Assembly: GCA_963678205.1 (NCBI GenBank) | Contig: OY782760.1 | Coordinates: forward strand, 2,852,001 to 2,916,000 | Source of the DNA: G963556115 sp963678205 | GTDB lineage: Bacteria > Planctomycetota > SZUA-567 | Reading direction: 5' to 3' | DNA: 64,000 bases | Shown here: positions 46,916-56,183 of the stretch, piece after piece | Numbering within the stretch: position 1 is the first letter of the stretch | How the letters are laid out: each line of letters starts with the position of its first letter | Notes under the pieces: generated by a model | Database searches by the model: none | What the model saw: only the letters and a program-made list of their open reading frames with translations | Told to the model about the DNA's origin: nothing | Program-made: the position numbers and the translations under genes

Positions 46916-47476
46916 ATGTCAGCAGATAATGTAATGAGTACAGCAGTGGATGCTATGAAAAAAGCATGTTCTCATTTGAGTAAAGAGTTCAGAGCTATAC
47001 GTACAGGTCGTGCTACTCCAAATCTTATTGAAAATATACAGGTCAATGCATATGGTGCAAATATGCCTATGAATCAATGTGGTACGATATCTGTTCCAGA
47101 AGCAAGACAGTTACTTATCAAACCTTTTGACCAGAATGTATTAAAAGAGATTGAAAAAGCAATTATAGCTTCAGATCTTGGAGTAACTCCACAGAATGAC
47201 GGAAAAGTCATTCGCATAACTTTCCCACCACTAACAGAAGACCGCCGTAAAACTCTTGCCAAAGACCTTAAATCAAAGGGTGAAGATGCGAAGGTATCTG
47301 TAAGAAATGCGAGAAGAGACGGCATTAAAGATCTTGAAAAGCTTCAAAAAGACAAGATTCTTACTGAAGATGACCTGAAGAAACTAAAGGATGAAATTCA
47401 GGGAGATGTCAAAAAATTTGAAAAACAGATTGACGAAGAAATCGAAAAGAAGACCAAAGAAATAATGGAAATTTAG
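46916..47476 (+). CDS. frr: Ribosome recycling factor
   Basis: Releases ribosomes after termination together with EF-G. I use the ATG at 46916 (MSADNVMSTAVDAMKKACSH) since GGAGG lies 5 bases upstream and it gives 186 residues, the usual length; a frame open to 46859 adds 19 atypical residues. Family blocks: EFRAIRTGRATPNLIENIQV, PEARQLLIKPFDQ, PLTEDRRKTLAKD. Confidence 0.97.
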   Translation: MSADNVMSTAVDAMKKACSHLSKEFRAIRTGRATPNLIENIQVNAYGANMPMNQCGTISVPEARQLLIKPFDQNVLKEIEKAIIASDLGVTPQNDGKVIRITFPPLTEDRRKTLAKDLKSKGEDAKVSVRNARRDGIKDLEKLQKDKILTEDDLKKLKDEIQGDVKKFEKQIDEEIEKKTKEIMEI

Positions 47477-47508
47477 TAAGTCATTACAATATATATAATT
47501 TAATCAAA

Positions 47509-47540
47509 CACTGAAAAGGTCTCAAAAAGCTTTTTCAGTG
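47509..47540 (+). terminator. Probable terminator of pyrH-frr
   Basis: Stem CACTGAAAA / TTTTCAGTG (47509-47517, 47532-47540) with a 14-base loop. It lacks a good T run. Confidence 0.55.
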
Positions 47541-47591
47541 TTACTAATTAAAACCGCCCGTTTTTGAGTTTGTTCTAGCGAGGAGTCAACC

Positions 47592-48050
47592 ATGCTTAAA
47601 CAATTAAGCTTATTAATAATACTTTGCTTGAGCGCCAGTGTTTTTGCTGCTGAAGCAAAGAAATCGGTAGTACCTGAAATATTCTCTGAAAGTGATATAA
47701 AAGGAGATAATCCAGAATTCCTTGAGAACTATTTTATCATTGCAAACTTCGAACAGCGTCTGCAGTTAGCTGATGGCAAATTATCAAAAAAGAAAGGAAG
47801 AGTTCTAGTCATTGAAAAAAAAGGCACTATGTTTTTTGCTTTCTATTTCAAGACTGATTCAGGAAAATACAGAAAAATTGGCAGAACTCTAGCAGTAAAA
47901 AACACTTCATTTCCTAGACAGGACATTCACCCAGAATACAATATACCATGCTTGATATTAAATAAAAATGATGGCAAGGGAGCATACAGAGTATATCTAT
48001 ATAATGGAAAAACTGTAATTCAAAAAGTTAAAGAAGAAAATAAAGAATAG
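47592..48050 (+). CDS. Secreted hypothetical protein (152 aa)
   Basis: It starts with a clean Sec signal peptide (MLKQLSLLIILCLSASVFAA, cleavage after VFA or AEA). The mature 130 residues are basic and probably beta-rich (RVLVIEKKGTMFFAFYFK, KYRKIGRTLAVKN). No family recognised. GGAGTC precedes the start. It is 56 bases before hisS in the same direction but the functions look unrelated. Confidence 0.75.
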   Translation: MLKQLSLLIILCLSASVFAAEAKKSVVPEIFSESDIKGDNPEFLENYFIIANFEQRLQLADGKLSKKKGRVLVIEKKGTMFFAFYFKTDSGKYRKIGRTLAVKNTSFPRQDIHPEYNIPCLILNKNDGKGAYRVYLYNGKTVIQKVKEENKE

Positions 48051-48106
48051 TATCAATATATTATAATAGAATTAGCGGAAATATTCAGAGAGGAGTTCAA
48101 TTAACA

Positions 48107-49378
48107 ATGGCGAAGAATACCTTACGCTGTGTCGAAGGAACTAAGGATTACTTCGGTAATGAAGGAAAACGCTTCAGTAAAGCTATGGCTGCAGCAAGTG
48201 ACACCTTCTGGAAATACGGCTATGAGCAAATAACTACACCTGTTTTTGAAAAGACCGAGTTATTTGCAAGGGGCATTGGTGAAGCAACAGATATTGTTGA
48301 AAAAGAAATGTACACCTTCCAGCCCAGTTCAGATTCACTAACACTACGCCCAGAGGGAACAGCAGGTGTCGTAAGAGCTTACTTGCAGCACAGCATGCAC
48401 AAGCAGGGTGGAATCAGCAAGCTCTGGTACGCAGGGCCAATGTTTCGTAGAGAACGTCCACAGAAGGGAAGACAACGCCAATTCAATCAGGTAGGCATTG
48501 AAGCTCTTGGCAGTTCTGATCCACTACTTGATGCCGAAGTTATTACAATGGGGCTGTCGTACTACAACAGTCTCGGTATTACTGGAATCAAAACAAGGCT
48601 AAACTCTATCGGTTGCAACGAGTGCAGACCGGGTTATATATCAGAATTAAAAAAAGCAGTAGAACCAATTCTTGACACACTCTGCAAAAGTTGCCAGGCA
48701 AGATTTGAAAAGAATGTTCTTAGAATTGTAGACTGTAAAAAGTGTGCGGATAAGACCAAGAATCTTCCTGCTAGCTACGACCACCTATGTAATGAATGTG
48801 ACGAACATTTCTCAAGCACCAAGATGGCACTCGATGCATTCGGGGTAAACTACGATCTTGATAAATCGTTAGTAAGAGGACTTGATTACTATACAAAGAC
48901 AGTTTTTGAATATACTTCTTCTGCACTAGGAGCCCAGGACGCAATCGGTGGTGGCGGAAGATATGATGGCCTTGTTGAAGAGCTTGGAGGCCCCAGTGTA
49001 CCAGCAGTAGGTTTTGCCATAGGAGTCGAAAGAGTAATGATCGCGATGGAAGCACTCTCCTGCTGTAACTGCTCTGCTCCACTGATGGTTTACGGAGTAG
49101 GACTCGGAGAAACCGGACATAGAGCCATGTCTGGTCTTATTGCAAGGGTACGAAAAGTTGGTATGTCAGCTGATATGGATTACGAAGGTAAATCCATGAA
49201 AGCACAGATGAGAACCGCAAATAGACGCGGTGCATTACTAGCTCTTATTCTTGGTGAGAGTGAACTGGAAAAAGGCATCGTGGTGGTTAAAGATATGCGA
49301 GAAAAAAATGCAGAGCAGATGGAAATACCACTAGATCAATTCACAGAAACCTTACGCGGTATGATACCAAGACTTTAA
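48107..49378 (+). CDS. hisS: Histidine--tRNA ligase
   Basis: Charges tRNA-His. The 423-residue class II synthetase has motif 1 region VFEKTELFARGIGEATDIV, motif 2 GPMFRRERPQKGRQRQFNQ, the His-specific RGLDYYTKTVFEY and GGGGRYDGL, and motif 3 GFAIGVERVM. It has several Cys around residues 170-235 (CNEC, CKSC, CKKC, CNEC), the zinc-binding-like insertion seen in many bacterial HisRS. Start ATG after GAGAGGAG. Ends at the terminator 49407. Confidence 0.97.
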   Translation: MAKNTLRCVEGTKDYFGNEGKRFSKAMAAASDTFWKYGYEQITTPVFEKTELFARGIGEATDIVEKEMYTFQPSSDSLTLRPEGTAGVVRAYLQHSMHKQGGISKLWYAGPMFRRERPQKGRQRQFNQVGIEALGSSDPLLDAEVITMGLSYYNSLGITGIKTRLNSIGCNECRPGYISELKKAVEPILDTLCKSCQARFEKNVLRIVDCKKCADKTKNLPASYDHLCNECDEHFSSTKMALDAFGVNYDLDKSLVRGLDYYTKTVFEYTSSALGAQDAIGGGGRYDGLVEELGGPSVPAVGFAIGVERVMIAMEALSCCNCSAPLMVYGVGLGETGHRAMSGLIARVRKVGMSADMDYEGKSMKAQMRTANRRGALLALILGESELEKGIVVVKDMREKNAEQMEIPLDQFTETLRGMIPRL

Positions 49379-49406
49379 ACCTATATTGAATAACAATTTA
49401 AAATAT

Positions 49407-49433
49407 ATCCCTCTTTTAAAGAGGGATTTTTTT
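49407..49433 (+). terminator. Rho-independent terminator of hisS
   Basis: Stem ATCCCTCTTT / AAAGAGGGAT (49407-49416, 49418-49427) followed by a T run to 49433. Confidence 0.9.
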
Positions 49434-49556
49434 ATAAAAAAAAATAAAAAAAATAAAGTCCGATAACATTGCACCGTTAATTTAAATACAGCCTAACTTA
49501 TCGATAACAAACAGGTATTATTAATATATTACAGGAGCATGATGCTAATGTATGGT

Positions 49557-49595
49557 AGTTGTCTACACCCCTCTGGGGCGGGTTGTAGACAAGAT
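49557..49595 (+). promoter_or_regulatory. Strong hairpin upstream of the EF-hand gene
   Basis: Outer stem GTTGTCTACA / TGTAGACAAG with inner CCCC/GGGG and a 4-base loop, about 75 bases before the start at 49664. There is no T run after it, so it is likely a leader structure or protein binding site rather than a terminator. A second palindrome GCTGTATACAGC follows at about 49638. Confidence 0.5.
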
Positions 49596-49663
49596 CAAAT
49601 TAGTTCCATGTATTATGGACATACAAGTTTAGACGCAGCTGTATACAGCCAGGGAGGGTTGGT

Positions 49664-50848
49664 ATGAGTGCACATATTTCAGATAGACAGGAAACTCTGT
49701 CAGTATCAGTATATACTGATACAACTTCAAAGAACCCAGCAAACCAGAGTGATTCAAAATCTAAGCAAAACAACAATAGTAAGACCCAATCAAGTAACAA
49801 ATCTACCGAAATTTCTTTAGATAGTTTTGAGTTTTCAAATGTTAAAAACTTTTCAGAACTCACCTACAGTGCTAAAGTATTTCAAAAAAGCAATATCACT
49901 GATAATGCAAAACCCAAAGAGACAGTTACACTTCCCCAATCAGTGGAAACAATAGCAAAAGAAGCCAACCAAAGATTGAATGATTATTTCGGGAGTGACT
50001 CAAGCAAAAGAAAAGAATACCAGAGTGCTCTTGATACTCTTGGAAACCTTGATCCTGAGCTCGCACAAAAAGCTTTCTTTCTTATTACTCTTCTTAGTCA
50101 AGAAGAGGCTACTGACTTTTTGTCAGACATATCCACATTTACCTCAAATATCCGACAAACTCTAACCACAGATTTCTCTATAAACATTGTTGCATCAGCT
50201 CAGTCAACATCTATTGATAATATATATACTTCAATGAGAAATGACACTGCAATGGCTATAGAAAAATACCAGGAAATAGTTTCAGAAAAATTTGATATTG
50301 AAATTAACTTTTTTTCAGATCCACTAGTACTTGATCTTGCCGGAGATGGTATTGAACTTACAAAAACGGAAGATGGCGTAGAATTTGACATAGATGGCGA
50401 TGGAACAAAAGAACAGACCGCTTTTATAAAAGGTGACGACGCATTACTCTATCTAGATCAAAATGGTAATGGTACAGTTGATAATGGTAAAGAACTTTTT
50501 GGTGATCAAGAAGGTGATGCAAATGGCTACTCAAAACTTGCAAAATATGATGAAAACAATGACGGTAAAATTGACGAGCTAGATGCGGTATACACAAAGT
50601 TGCGTCTATGGCAAGACAAAAACGAAGACGGCAAGAACCAGTCGACAGAAAGCATGTCACTACTTGAAGCAGGAATCAAATCTATTCAGCTAAAATATAA
50701 TGAGATTATGAAAGATGATAACAGAGGAAACAAAATAGGTCAGACCAGTGAATTTACACGAACAGACGGCAGTAAAGGATATAGTGCCGACATGCTATTT
50801 AGGACACAGGCAAAACATAATAGAATAAGTGATCTTCTGCTTGCATAA
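49664..50848 (+). CDS. EF-hand-like calcium-binding protein (394 aa)
   Basis: The first 70 residues are Ser/Asn/Lys-rich and disordered, with no signal peptide. Residues about 85-210 are helical. The C-terminal third carries a series of Ca-binding loops: DLAGDGIEL, DIDGDGTKEQ, DQNGNGTVDNGKELFGD, DENNDGKIDELD and DKNEDGKNQSTE. The block PLVLDLAGDGIEL to GKELFGDQ is found in RTX-type and other secreted repeat proteins of Gram-negatives; lack of a signal peptide fits type I or flagellar-type secretion. GGAGGG lies before the ATG. Function unknown; proximity to the flagellin locus (2.6 kb) may or may not matter. Confidence 0.8.
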   Translation: MSAHISDRQETLSVSVYTDTTSKNPANQSDSKSKQNNNSKTQSSNKSTEISLDSFEFSNVKNFSELTYSAKVFQKSNITDNAKPKETVTLPQSVETIAKEANQRLNDYFGSDSSKRKEYQSALDTLGNLDPELAQKAFFLITLLSQEEATDFLSDISTFTSNIRQTLTTDFSINIVASAQSTSIDNIYTSMRNDTAMAIEKYQEIVSEKFDIEINFFSDPLVLDLAGDGIELTKTEDGVEFDIDGDGTKEQTAFIKGDDALLYLDQNGNGTVDNGKELFGDQEGDANGYSKLAKYDENNDGKIDELDAVYTKLRLWQDKNEDGKNQSTESMSLLEAGIKSIQLKYNEIMKDDNRGNKIGQTSEFTRTDGSKGYSADMLFRTQAKHNRISDLLLA

Positions 50849-51129
50849 AGCAAAAAATCCCTACTTTTTGTTATTATAAAATTTTAAATTAAACAAAAAC
50901 AATGATTCCTTGGGTAGAACATACTATCCTAGGAATTATTATATTTACTTTACATGTATTTTATCACACTAAATAACAAATAAGACTTTATTTGCAAATA
51001 TATTAGAAAACAGCGTAAAAAATAAGAATAAATACACACCATCAATCGAATCTAACTATATATCAGATAAATGACACATTTTGTATATTTTAGGATCTAA
51101 TCACTCAAAAAAATCCGAGCTACTTCAAT

Positions 51130-51387
51130 TTAAAGAACAATCTTTAGATTATTCTTAATCAATTCAAGTTTTTCTTTTTTCCCAAGTTTTTTTACCCTTA
51201 TTTCAGCCTTGCTTGCATTAGCTCTATTATCGAACTCTTGACTAAACACCAATGTCAGCGGCGTCCTTCCTCTACAATACTTTGCACCCTTGCCACTCTC
51301 ATGTTCAGAAATTCTTCTTGAAATATCAGTCGTTATTCCAGTATAAAGAGTAGAATCCGCACACTTCAGAATATATAAAAACCACAA
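51130..51387 (-). CDS. GIY-YIG nuclease-superfamily protein (YhbQ/UPF0213-like)
   Basis: An 85-residue protein starting at a TTG (51387) preceded by GAGGA. It has the GIY-YIG pattern in WFLYILKCADSTLYTGITTD (2-21), the conserved Arg in RRISEH and AKYCRGRTPL. Length and sequence fit the small YhbQ group. Biological role unclear; some act on DNA. Confidence 0.9.
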   Translation of the reverse strand: MWFLYILKCADSTLYTGITTDISRRISEHESGKGAKYCRGRTPLTLVFSQEFDNRANASKAEIRVKKLGKKEKLELIKNNLKIVL

Positions 51388-51495
51388 AATAAAATCCTCA
51401 ATAAATATTTTACAACAACAACAATAAGCGTATACTTATTATATTAATTTGGTCAAATAAAGAAACAATATTATTTCAACTAAAAGGAGTATAGA

Positions 51496-51777
51496 ATGCT
51501 GCAAACAAATGAATACTTTGATGGCAATGTAAAATCTATTGCACTGGATAATAATAATGGAAAATCAACAGTTGGTGTAATGGCAATTGGGGAATACGAA
51601 TTTGGCACAAGCACGATTGAAATCATGACTGTTATAAGTGGCACATTGACTGTAAAACTCCCTGGAAGTAATGAATGGAGAATATATAAAAACGGAGAAA
51701 GTTTTGAAGTTGCTGCAAATGAAAAATTTGCTCTAAAAGTTGAAGAAGAAACAGCATACCTCTGCATATATAAATAA
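51496..51777 (+). CDS. ppnP: Pyrimidine/purine nucleoside phosphorylase
   Basis: A 93-residue single cupin of the DUF1255/PpnP family: NEYFDGNVKSIALDN, VGVMAIGEYEFGTSTIEIMT (broken here at 20), ISGTLTVKLPG, ANEKFALKV and YLCIYK. It phosphorolyses nucleosides to base and ribose-1-phosphate. AAGGAG is 6 bases upstream of the start. It is 13 bases ahead of an M24 peptidase gene. Confidence 0.93.
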   Translation: MLQTNEYFDGNVKSIALDNNNGKSTVGVMAIGEYEFGTSTIEIMTVISGTLTVKLPGSNEWRIYKNGESFEVAANEKFALKVEEETAYLCIYK

Positions 51778-51790
51778 CTAAGGAGCAGTT

Positions 51791-52975
51791 ATGATACCAA
51801 AGAGTGAAATAGAGTTAAGACACACACGTTTTAGAGCACTGCTGGACAAATACGAACCAGACTGGTCTGTAGCAGTAATAACCAAAAAGATTTCAATTTA
51901 TTACCTTACAGGCACTCTCGCAACTGGGGTTTTATGGATCCCAAGAGATGGAGAACCAAAGTTATTTGTTAGAGTGGCATATGGTAGAGCAATTGAAGAG
52001 TCACCCTTAAGAGAGATACACCGCTACAGAAGCTACAAAGATATATGTGAGGTTGTAGACATACACACAGATACAGTTTTACTGGAAAAATCCACCATGA
52101 CCCTCAGTGGTTTTGAATTGTTTAATAAATATTTCAACTTTAAAGAAACTAAGAGAGTAGATGATATTTTAGCAAGAGCCGTGTCTGTAAAGACAGAGTA
52201 CGAAGTAGAGCGCCTTAGAAGAGCAGGAGCAATTCACGAAGAGGTCCTTGAGAATATTGTACCAACCATTCTGCGAGAAGGTATTTCTGAAGCAGAGCTG
52301 GGGGCAGAAGTTTTAAAGAACCAATTAATACTTGGCTCACATGGAGCCGCACGTTTTCAAATGGCTGATACAGACATGTTCCTTGGTTATATCTCCTTCA
52401 GTGAAAACGGATTAATCCCAACTTATTTCGACGGTCCAGACGGTACAAGAGGAAACTGCCCTGCGGTACCATTCTTTGGTAGTATGGAAAGGCAGCTTAG
52501 AAAAGGTGACACTGTTTTTGTCGACACTGCTTGTGGACATGACGGCTATCACACAGATAAAACCAACCTATATACTTTCGGAAAATTCAACAATCAAGAA
52601 GCTGTTGATATCCATAACAAATGTGTTGATATCCAGAATTACACCGCATCGTTGATGAAACCAGGAGCAATTCCTTCTGAAATCTATAATAAAGTTTTAT
52701 CCACTCTTTCAGAAGAATTTTTAGAAGGCTTTATGGGGTGCCCTGCTAAACAAGTAAACTTCCTAGGACATGGTACCGGGCTACATGTTGATGAATTCCC
52801 CGTAATAGCCAATAAATTTAACGAACCACTACAGAAAAACATGGTAATTGCACTAGAACCTAAGAAAGCTATCCCCAGCGCAGGCATGCTCGGCATAGAA
52901 AGTACCTATTTAATTACCGATTCAGGAGCAGAGGTTTTAACCGGTTCAAAATACGATATAATTAATATTGAATAA
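51791..52975 (+). CDS. M24-family metallopeptidase (Xaa-Pro peptidase-like)
   Basis: A 394-residue protein with a creatinase-type N-terminal domain (about 1-150) and a pita-bread M24 domain. The metal ligands are recognisable: Asp in VFVDTACGHDGYHTDKTN (two Asp, about 240-258), His in GHGTGLHVDE (about 328-337), Glu in LEPKKAI (about 356-362) and Glu in GIESTYLI. It likely removes residues ahead of proline in short peptides in the cytoplasm. It follows ppnP closely and ends at a strong terminator. Confidence 0.9.
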   Translation: MIPKSEIELRHTRFRALLDKYEPDWSVAVITKKISIYYLTGTLATGVLWIPRDGEPKLFVRVAYGRAIEESPLREIHRYRSYKDICEVVDIHTDTVLLEKSTMTLSGFELFNKYFNFKETKRVDDILARAVSVKTEYEVERLRRAGAIHEEVLENIVPTILREGISEAELGAEVLKNQLILGSHGAARFQMADTDMFLGYISFSENGLIPTYFDGPDGTRGNCPAVPFFGSMERQLRKGDTVFVDTACGHDGYHTDKTNLYTFGKFNNQEAVDIHNKCVDIQNYTASLMKPGAIPSEIYNKVLSTLSEEFLEGFMGCPAKQVNFLGHGTGLHVDEFPVIANKFNEPLQKNMVIALEPKKAIPSAGMLGIESTYLITDSGAEVLTGSKYDIINIE

Positions 52976-53004
52976 AACAAAAACCACATTCTGAGAAAAA
53001 TCAT

Positions 53005-53036
53005 AAAAAAGCGCGCTTTTTAGCGCGCTTTTTTTA
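53005..53036 (+). terminator. Rho-independent terminator of ppnP-peptidase
   Basis: Stem AAAAAGCGCGC / GCGCGCTTTTT with a TTTTTA loop and a long T run; works in both directions. Confidence 0.95.
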
Positions 53037-53149
53037 CAATAAACATAAAATACGATTTTCTTGCACATAAAATAATTTATTTTTAAAACCACAACTCCTT
53101 ACCTAATAATAAGTTAACATAAATATAAAATTATTTTTCGATTTTTTAT

Positions 53150-53176
53150 TAAAGTTTCTTTAGTTCCTCCCGTAAA
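53150..53176 (+). promoter_or_regulatory. Sigma-28 (FliA) promoter of the flagellin gene
   Basis: TAAAGTTT (53150-53157), exactly 11 bases, CCCGTAAA (53169-53176). The consensus is TAAAGTTT-N11-GCCGATAA; the -35 part is perfect and 6 of 8 bases fit at -10. It is about 325 bases before the flagellin start. Confidence 0.8.
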
Positions 53177-53183
53177 TAACGAT

Positions 53184-53500
53184 GTAAGCATTATTCCACC
53201 TAGTTAAAATCTTCTTTCTACCCTGCTCAGCCTTAGAGCAATTTAAGAAAGATCCGGAATAATCTTACATAGCCTTGAAATATTTTTAATTTACGCCTTG
53301 CAAAAAAAGATGAAAGGAGAAACTGCCTATTAGTCAGGTCACCCTGTATTCCTGACGCTTGATTTTTAAAAAAAATATAGGACGGTGATACGGACTGCCG
53401 TGCATGGATGTGAATAGTCCAGGGGTATTTTAAACCCGAGTAGCCTTAATACTCTAAATACCCTAAATTTATTACATGAATTTCATGGAGGAAATTCGCT
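53184..53500 (+). promoter_or_regulatory. Long structured 5' leader of the flagellin mRNA
   Basis: About 315 bases with several possible hairpins: GTCAGG...CCTGAC (about 53334-53357), ACGG-acTg-CCGT within GGAC...GTCC (about 53391-53430), and GGGTATTT...AAATACCC (about 53434-53464). The ribosome site is ATGGAGGA, which also resembles a CsrA target (ANGGA). I do not recognise a known riboswitch. It suggests post-transcriptional control. Confidence 0.5.
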
Positions 53501-56035
53501 ATGCCTATGATCGTTGCGAATAATTTAAATGCCCTATCAACGGGTATCGCCCTTAACAAAAATAACATTAAGCTAGGAACATCTCTTGAGAGACTGTCAA
53601 CCGGCTACAAAATCAATTCAGGAAAAGATGACCCTTCAGGTCTAGTTATCAGCGAACAGCTTAGAGCTCAGAATGTTGGTCTTGAAAGAGCTGTACAGAA
53701 TACACAAGAAGCGAATAACGTTCTTGGTATTGCTGAAGGCGCACTCAAGGAAATGAACAGCATTCTATCAAAAATGCGCCAGTTAGCTGTACACTCTGCA
53801 AATAGTGGCGTAACAAGTCCAGAACAGGTCGCTGCTGACCAGGCTGAGATTGACAGTTCTGTACAGACACTCGACAGAATCGCTCGTACAACTAAATTTT
53901 CAGACCAGAATCTTCTTAATGGTAATAAAGAACTAAGTTTTGATTCTACAGTACAGGTCAGTGATTCAAACGACCACAAACTACTTAATGAAGAACTCTC
54001 TTCAGTAAAACAAATCTTTAAAAAAGACGATTTTAAACTTAATATCAGTTTTTCTGGTTCTACTGAATCAGGCAGTTCATTAAAAGAAAATGGCAATGAG
54101 GCTCAAAAAGGCTATTTCGAGATAACTAAAGGTAAGTCCTCAGCAACCCAGTTAACAACAGGTAAGACTGGAACAGACGCTTCTAAGAATTATACTCTAT
54201 CAGATGATCAGGCCTTTACAATTGCTGGTAGCAAAGGTAGTAGATACCTTTCATTTGCTCAAGGAACCCATATTGGTGAATTAGCAACTTCTATCAACAG
54301 TGTAAAAGATTCAACCGGAGTTGAAGCAACAATTATTTATGACTCAACTGCAACAGTAACAGAAAAAGCAAGCGTTAGTACTCAGGACATAGACTCAACA
54401 ACTGGACATACAGCAGGTAGAGCAGATGTATTCAATATCAACGCACTTGGAGACATTACTGACGCCGGAGCAACAGCAATAAATATCAGTGACGCTTCAA
54501 AAATAAAGTTAGGGCAGAATGTTGACGGTTATGGTCGAGTCTATCTTAAAATGATTGATGATGATTCATACGAGGTATACAAAGATGAAAGCATGACCAT
54601 GAAAGTTGCTGAAGGTGACATATCTTCAAATAAGTCAACTTTATCAGCTTCAAACAACTCAGATCTTTCAGGTATTAGTATGTCATTCACATCAGATGTA
54701 GCTGCGGGTATGACCTCAGTAATACAGCTAGGTGTTATGCAGGAAGACTCAGATGTATCCACAGGAGCATCAATTGGCACAGACACTGTTAATTTTGCAA
54801 ACATGTACAATGCATCATCAACTGACGCTTCATTAGCAACCTCACACTTTATCAATTCTGGTTCATACCTTAGTGGTGTAAAACTTGGAGAAAATACTGA
54901 TGAATCAGGAAAAATGTATGTTAAAGCTGACCTAAATACAACTGGTACTTCTCAGGTCTTTGTTTACAAAGATGCACGTATGCGTGATGAAGACCTTGTT
55001 GCTCAATCGGGTAAAGTAGACTTGACGACGAATACTAATGGTGTAGGCCTAAGATTATACGGTACAGAGACAGCAACAAGTGGTGAAACATCTGGTTTAT
55101 ATGGCACACTGAACTTCAATATGAAGACTGCAACTCAAGATATAGCATTTACAACAACTATCGATTCAGAAAATATTGGGCTTCGCCTAAGTAGTCAAGA
55201 GTATGGTAGTGATGAATTCGTCAAAATAAAGGTTGAACGTGGAGAAATATTTAGTTCCTACAATGAACAGAATGAAGCGGAACTTCTCGGTTCAGGTGAG
55301 GAAAAGACAAGCAACGGACGGGATGCCACCATTTCACTCAACGGACAAGAGTTGAAATTAGACGGGATAAAAGGTGAAGTTGCGAATTTGGATACCGCAG
55401 CAACACTCGTAATGAATGAAGGTACATTAGGTTGTACTACCGTAGCGGCTGTTGGTTATGACGAAGGCGCTTGGGGCTCACGAGCATACCAGATGGCAAA
55501 CTCAACAGATAATTACATAAACCACGCAATAAAGACCACATCCGAATCACTTGGAGATTGGTCTGGAGGAATGCAATTCCAGCTGGGAGAAAGCGCAAGC
55601 GATCAGGATAGAACAGTATTCTCTATTCAGGATGTAACCGCAACAGAGCTTGGAAAGACTAAATTTACCGACACCTTTGGAGGAAATACTGACACAGATA
55701 AATTCTTGTCAATTAATGACCTTCTCAGTGGTAGTCTAGCCAGTCTTGGAGAAGATCCTGTAAAGGCACTTGCAATTATCGACCAAGCAATAGAAGATGT
55801 ATCAGGTCTAAGAGCAGACATAGGAGCATTCCAGTCTAACATGCTTGATACCAATGCCAGCAGCTTAAATGTAGCAATAGAAAACATAACCAAGACTGAA
55901 AGCTATATTAGAGATGCAGATATGGCAAAAGAGTCTACTGAGTTCACATCGAACCAGATAATGGTTCAAGCGGGCACAGCTATGCTGTCTCAGGCGAACG
56001 CTCTACAGAAAAACGCACTATCACTCATTAGCTAG
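53501..56035 (+). CDS. fliC: Flagellin, very large (844 aa)
   Basis: The filament protein. The N-terminal D0/D1 domain (1-145: ALNKNNIKLGTSLERLSTGY, KINSGKDDPSGL, DSSVQTLDRIARTTKFSDQN) and the C-terminal D1/D0 (about 755-844: LRADIGAFQSNMLDTNASSL, ADMAKESTEFTSNQIM, QANALQKNALSLIS) are conserved. Between them is a 600-residue variable surface region rich in Ser, Thr, Asp and Gly, a good O-glycosylation substrate, with repeated phrases (KLGQNVDGYGRVYLK and KLGENTDESGKMYVK) that show internal duplication. Typical flagellins are 270-600 residues. The sigma-28 promoter and GGAGG ribosome site precede it; FlaG and two glycosyltransferases follow. Confidence 0.97.
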   Translation: MPMIVANNLNALSTGIALNKNNIKLGTSLERLSTGYKINSGKDDPSGLVISEQLRAQNVGLERAVQNTQEANNVLGIAEGALKEMNSILSKMRQLAVHSANSGVTSPEQVAADQAEIDSSVQTLDRIARTTKFSDQNLLNGNKELSFDSTVQVSDSNDHKLLNEELSSVKQIFKKDDFKLNISFSGSTESGSSLKENGNEAQKGYFEITKGKSSATQLTTGKTGTDASKNYTLSDDQAFTIAGSKGSRYLSFAQGTHIGELATSINSVKDSTGVEATIIYDSTATVTEKASVSTQDIDSTTGHTAGRADVFNINALGDITDAGATAINISDASKIKLGQNVDGYGRVYLKMIDDDSYEVYKDESMTMKVAEGDISSNKSTLSASNNSDLSGISMSFTSDVAAGMTSVIQLGVMQEDSDVSTGASIGTDTVNFANMYNASSTDASLATSHFINSGSYLSGVKLGENTDESGKMYVKADLNTTGTSQVFVYKDARMRDEDLVAQSGKVDLTTNTNGVGLRLYGTETATSGETSGLYGTLNFNMKTATQDIAFTTTIDSENIGLRLSSQEYGSDEFVKIKVERGEIFSSYNEQNEAELLGSGEEKTSNGRDATISLNGQELKLDGIKGEVANLDTAATLVMNEGTLGCTTVAAVGYDEGAWGSRAYQMANSTDNYINHAIKTTSESLGDWSGGMQFQLGESASDQDRTVFSIQDVTATELGKTKFTDTFGGNTDTDKFLSINDLLSGSLASLGEDPVKALAIIDQAIEDVSGLRADIGAFQSNMLDTNASSLNVAIENITKTESYIRDADMAKESTEFTSNQIMVQAGTAMLSQANALQKNALSLIS

Positions 56036-56082
56036 CACTGAGTATAACTTAGCTGCATAAGATGTTGTAATAGTACATAGGC

Positions 56083-56135
56083 TGAAGGGTCTGAGGAACG
56101 GAACGTGCAACCATTCTAAAGACCCTTCATTATTA
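56083..56135 (+). terminator. Possible terminator after flagellin
   Basis: Stem TGAAGGGTCT / AGACCCTTCA (56083-56092, 56120-56129) followed by TTATTA. The loop is 27 bases, so it is imperfect and may let some transcription reach flaG. Confidence 0.6.
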
Positions 56136-56183
56136 CTAAAGGTAATTGCCAAAATTACAACACACAGAATAAGGAGGTAAAAA

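Noticed and set aside
53184..53500. GEMM-type c-di-GMP riboswitch in the flagellin leader
   Set aside because: The two-helix GEMM layout with its conserved GCA/GCAAA-type elements and tetraloop receptor is not recognisable; only generic hairpins are seen.
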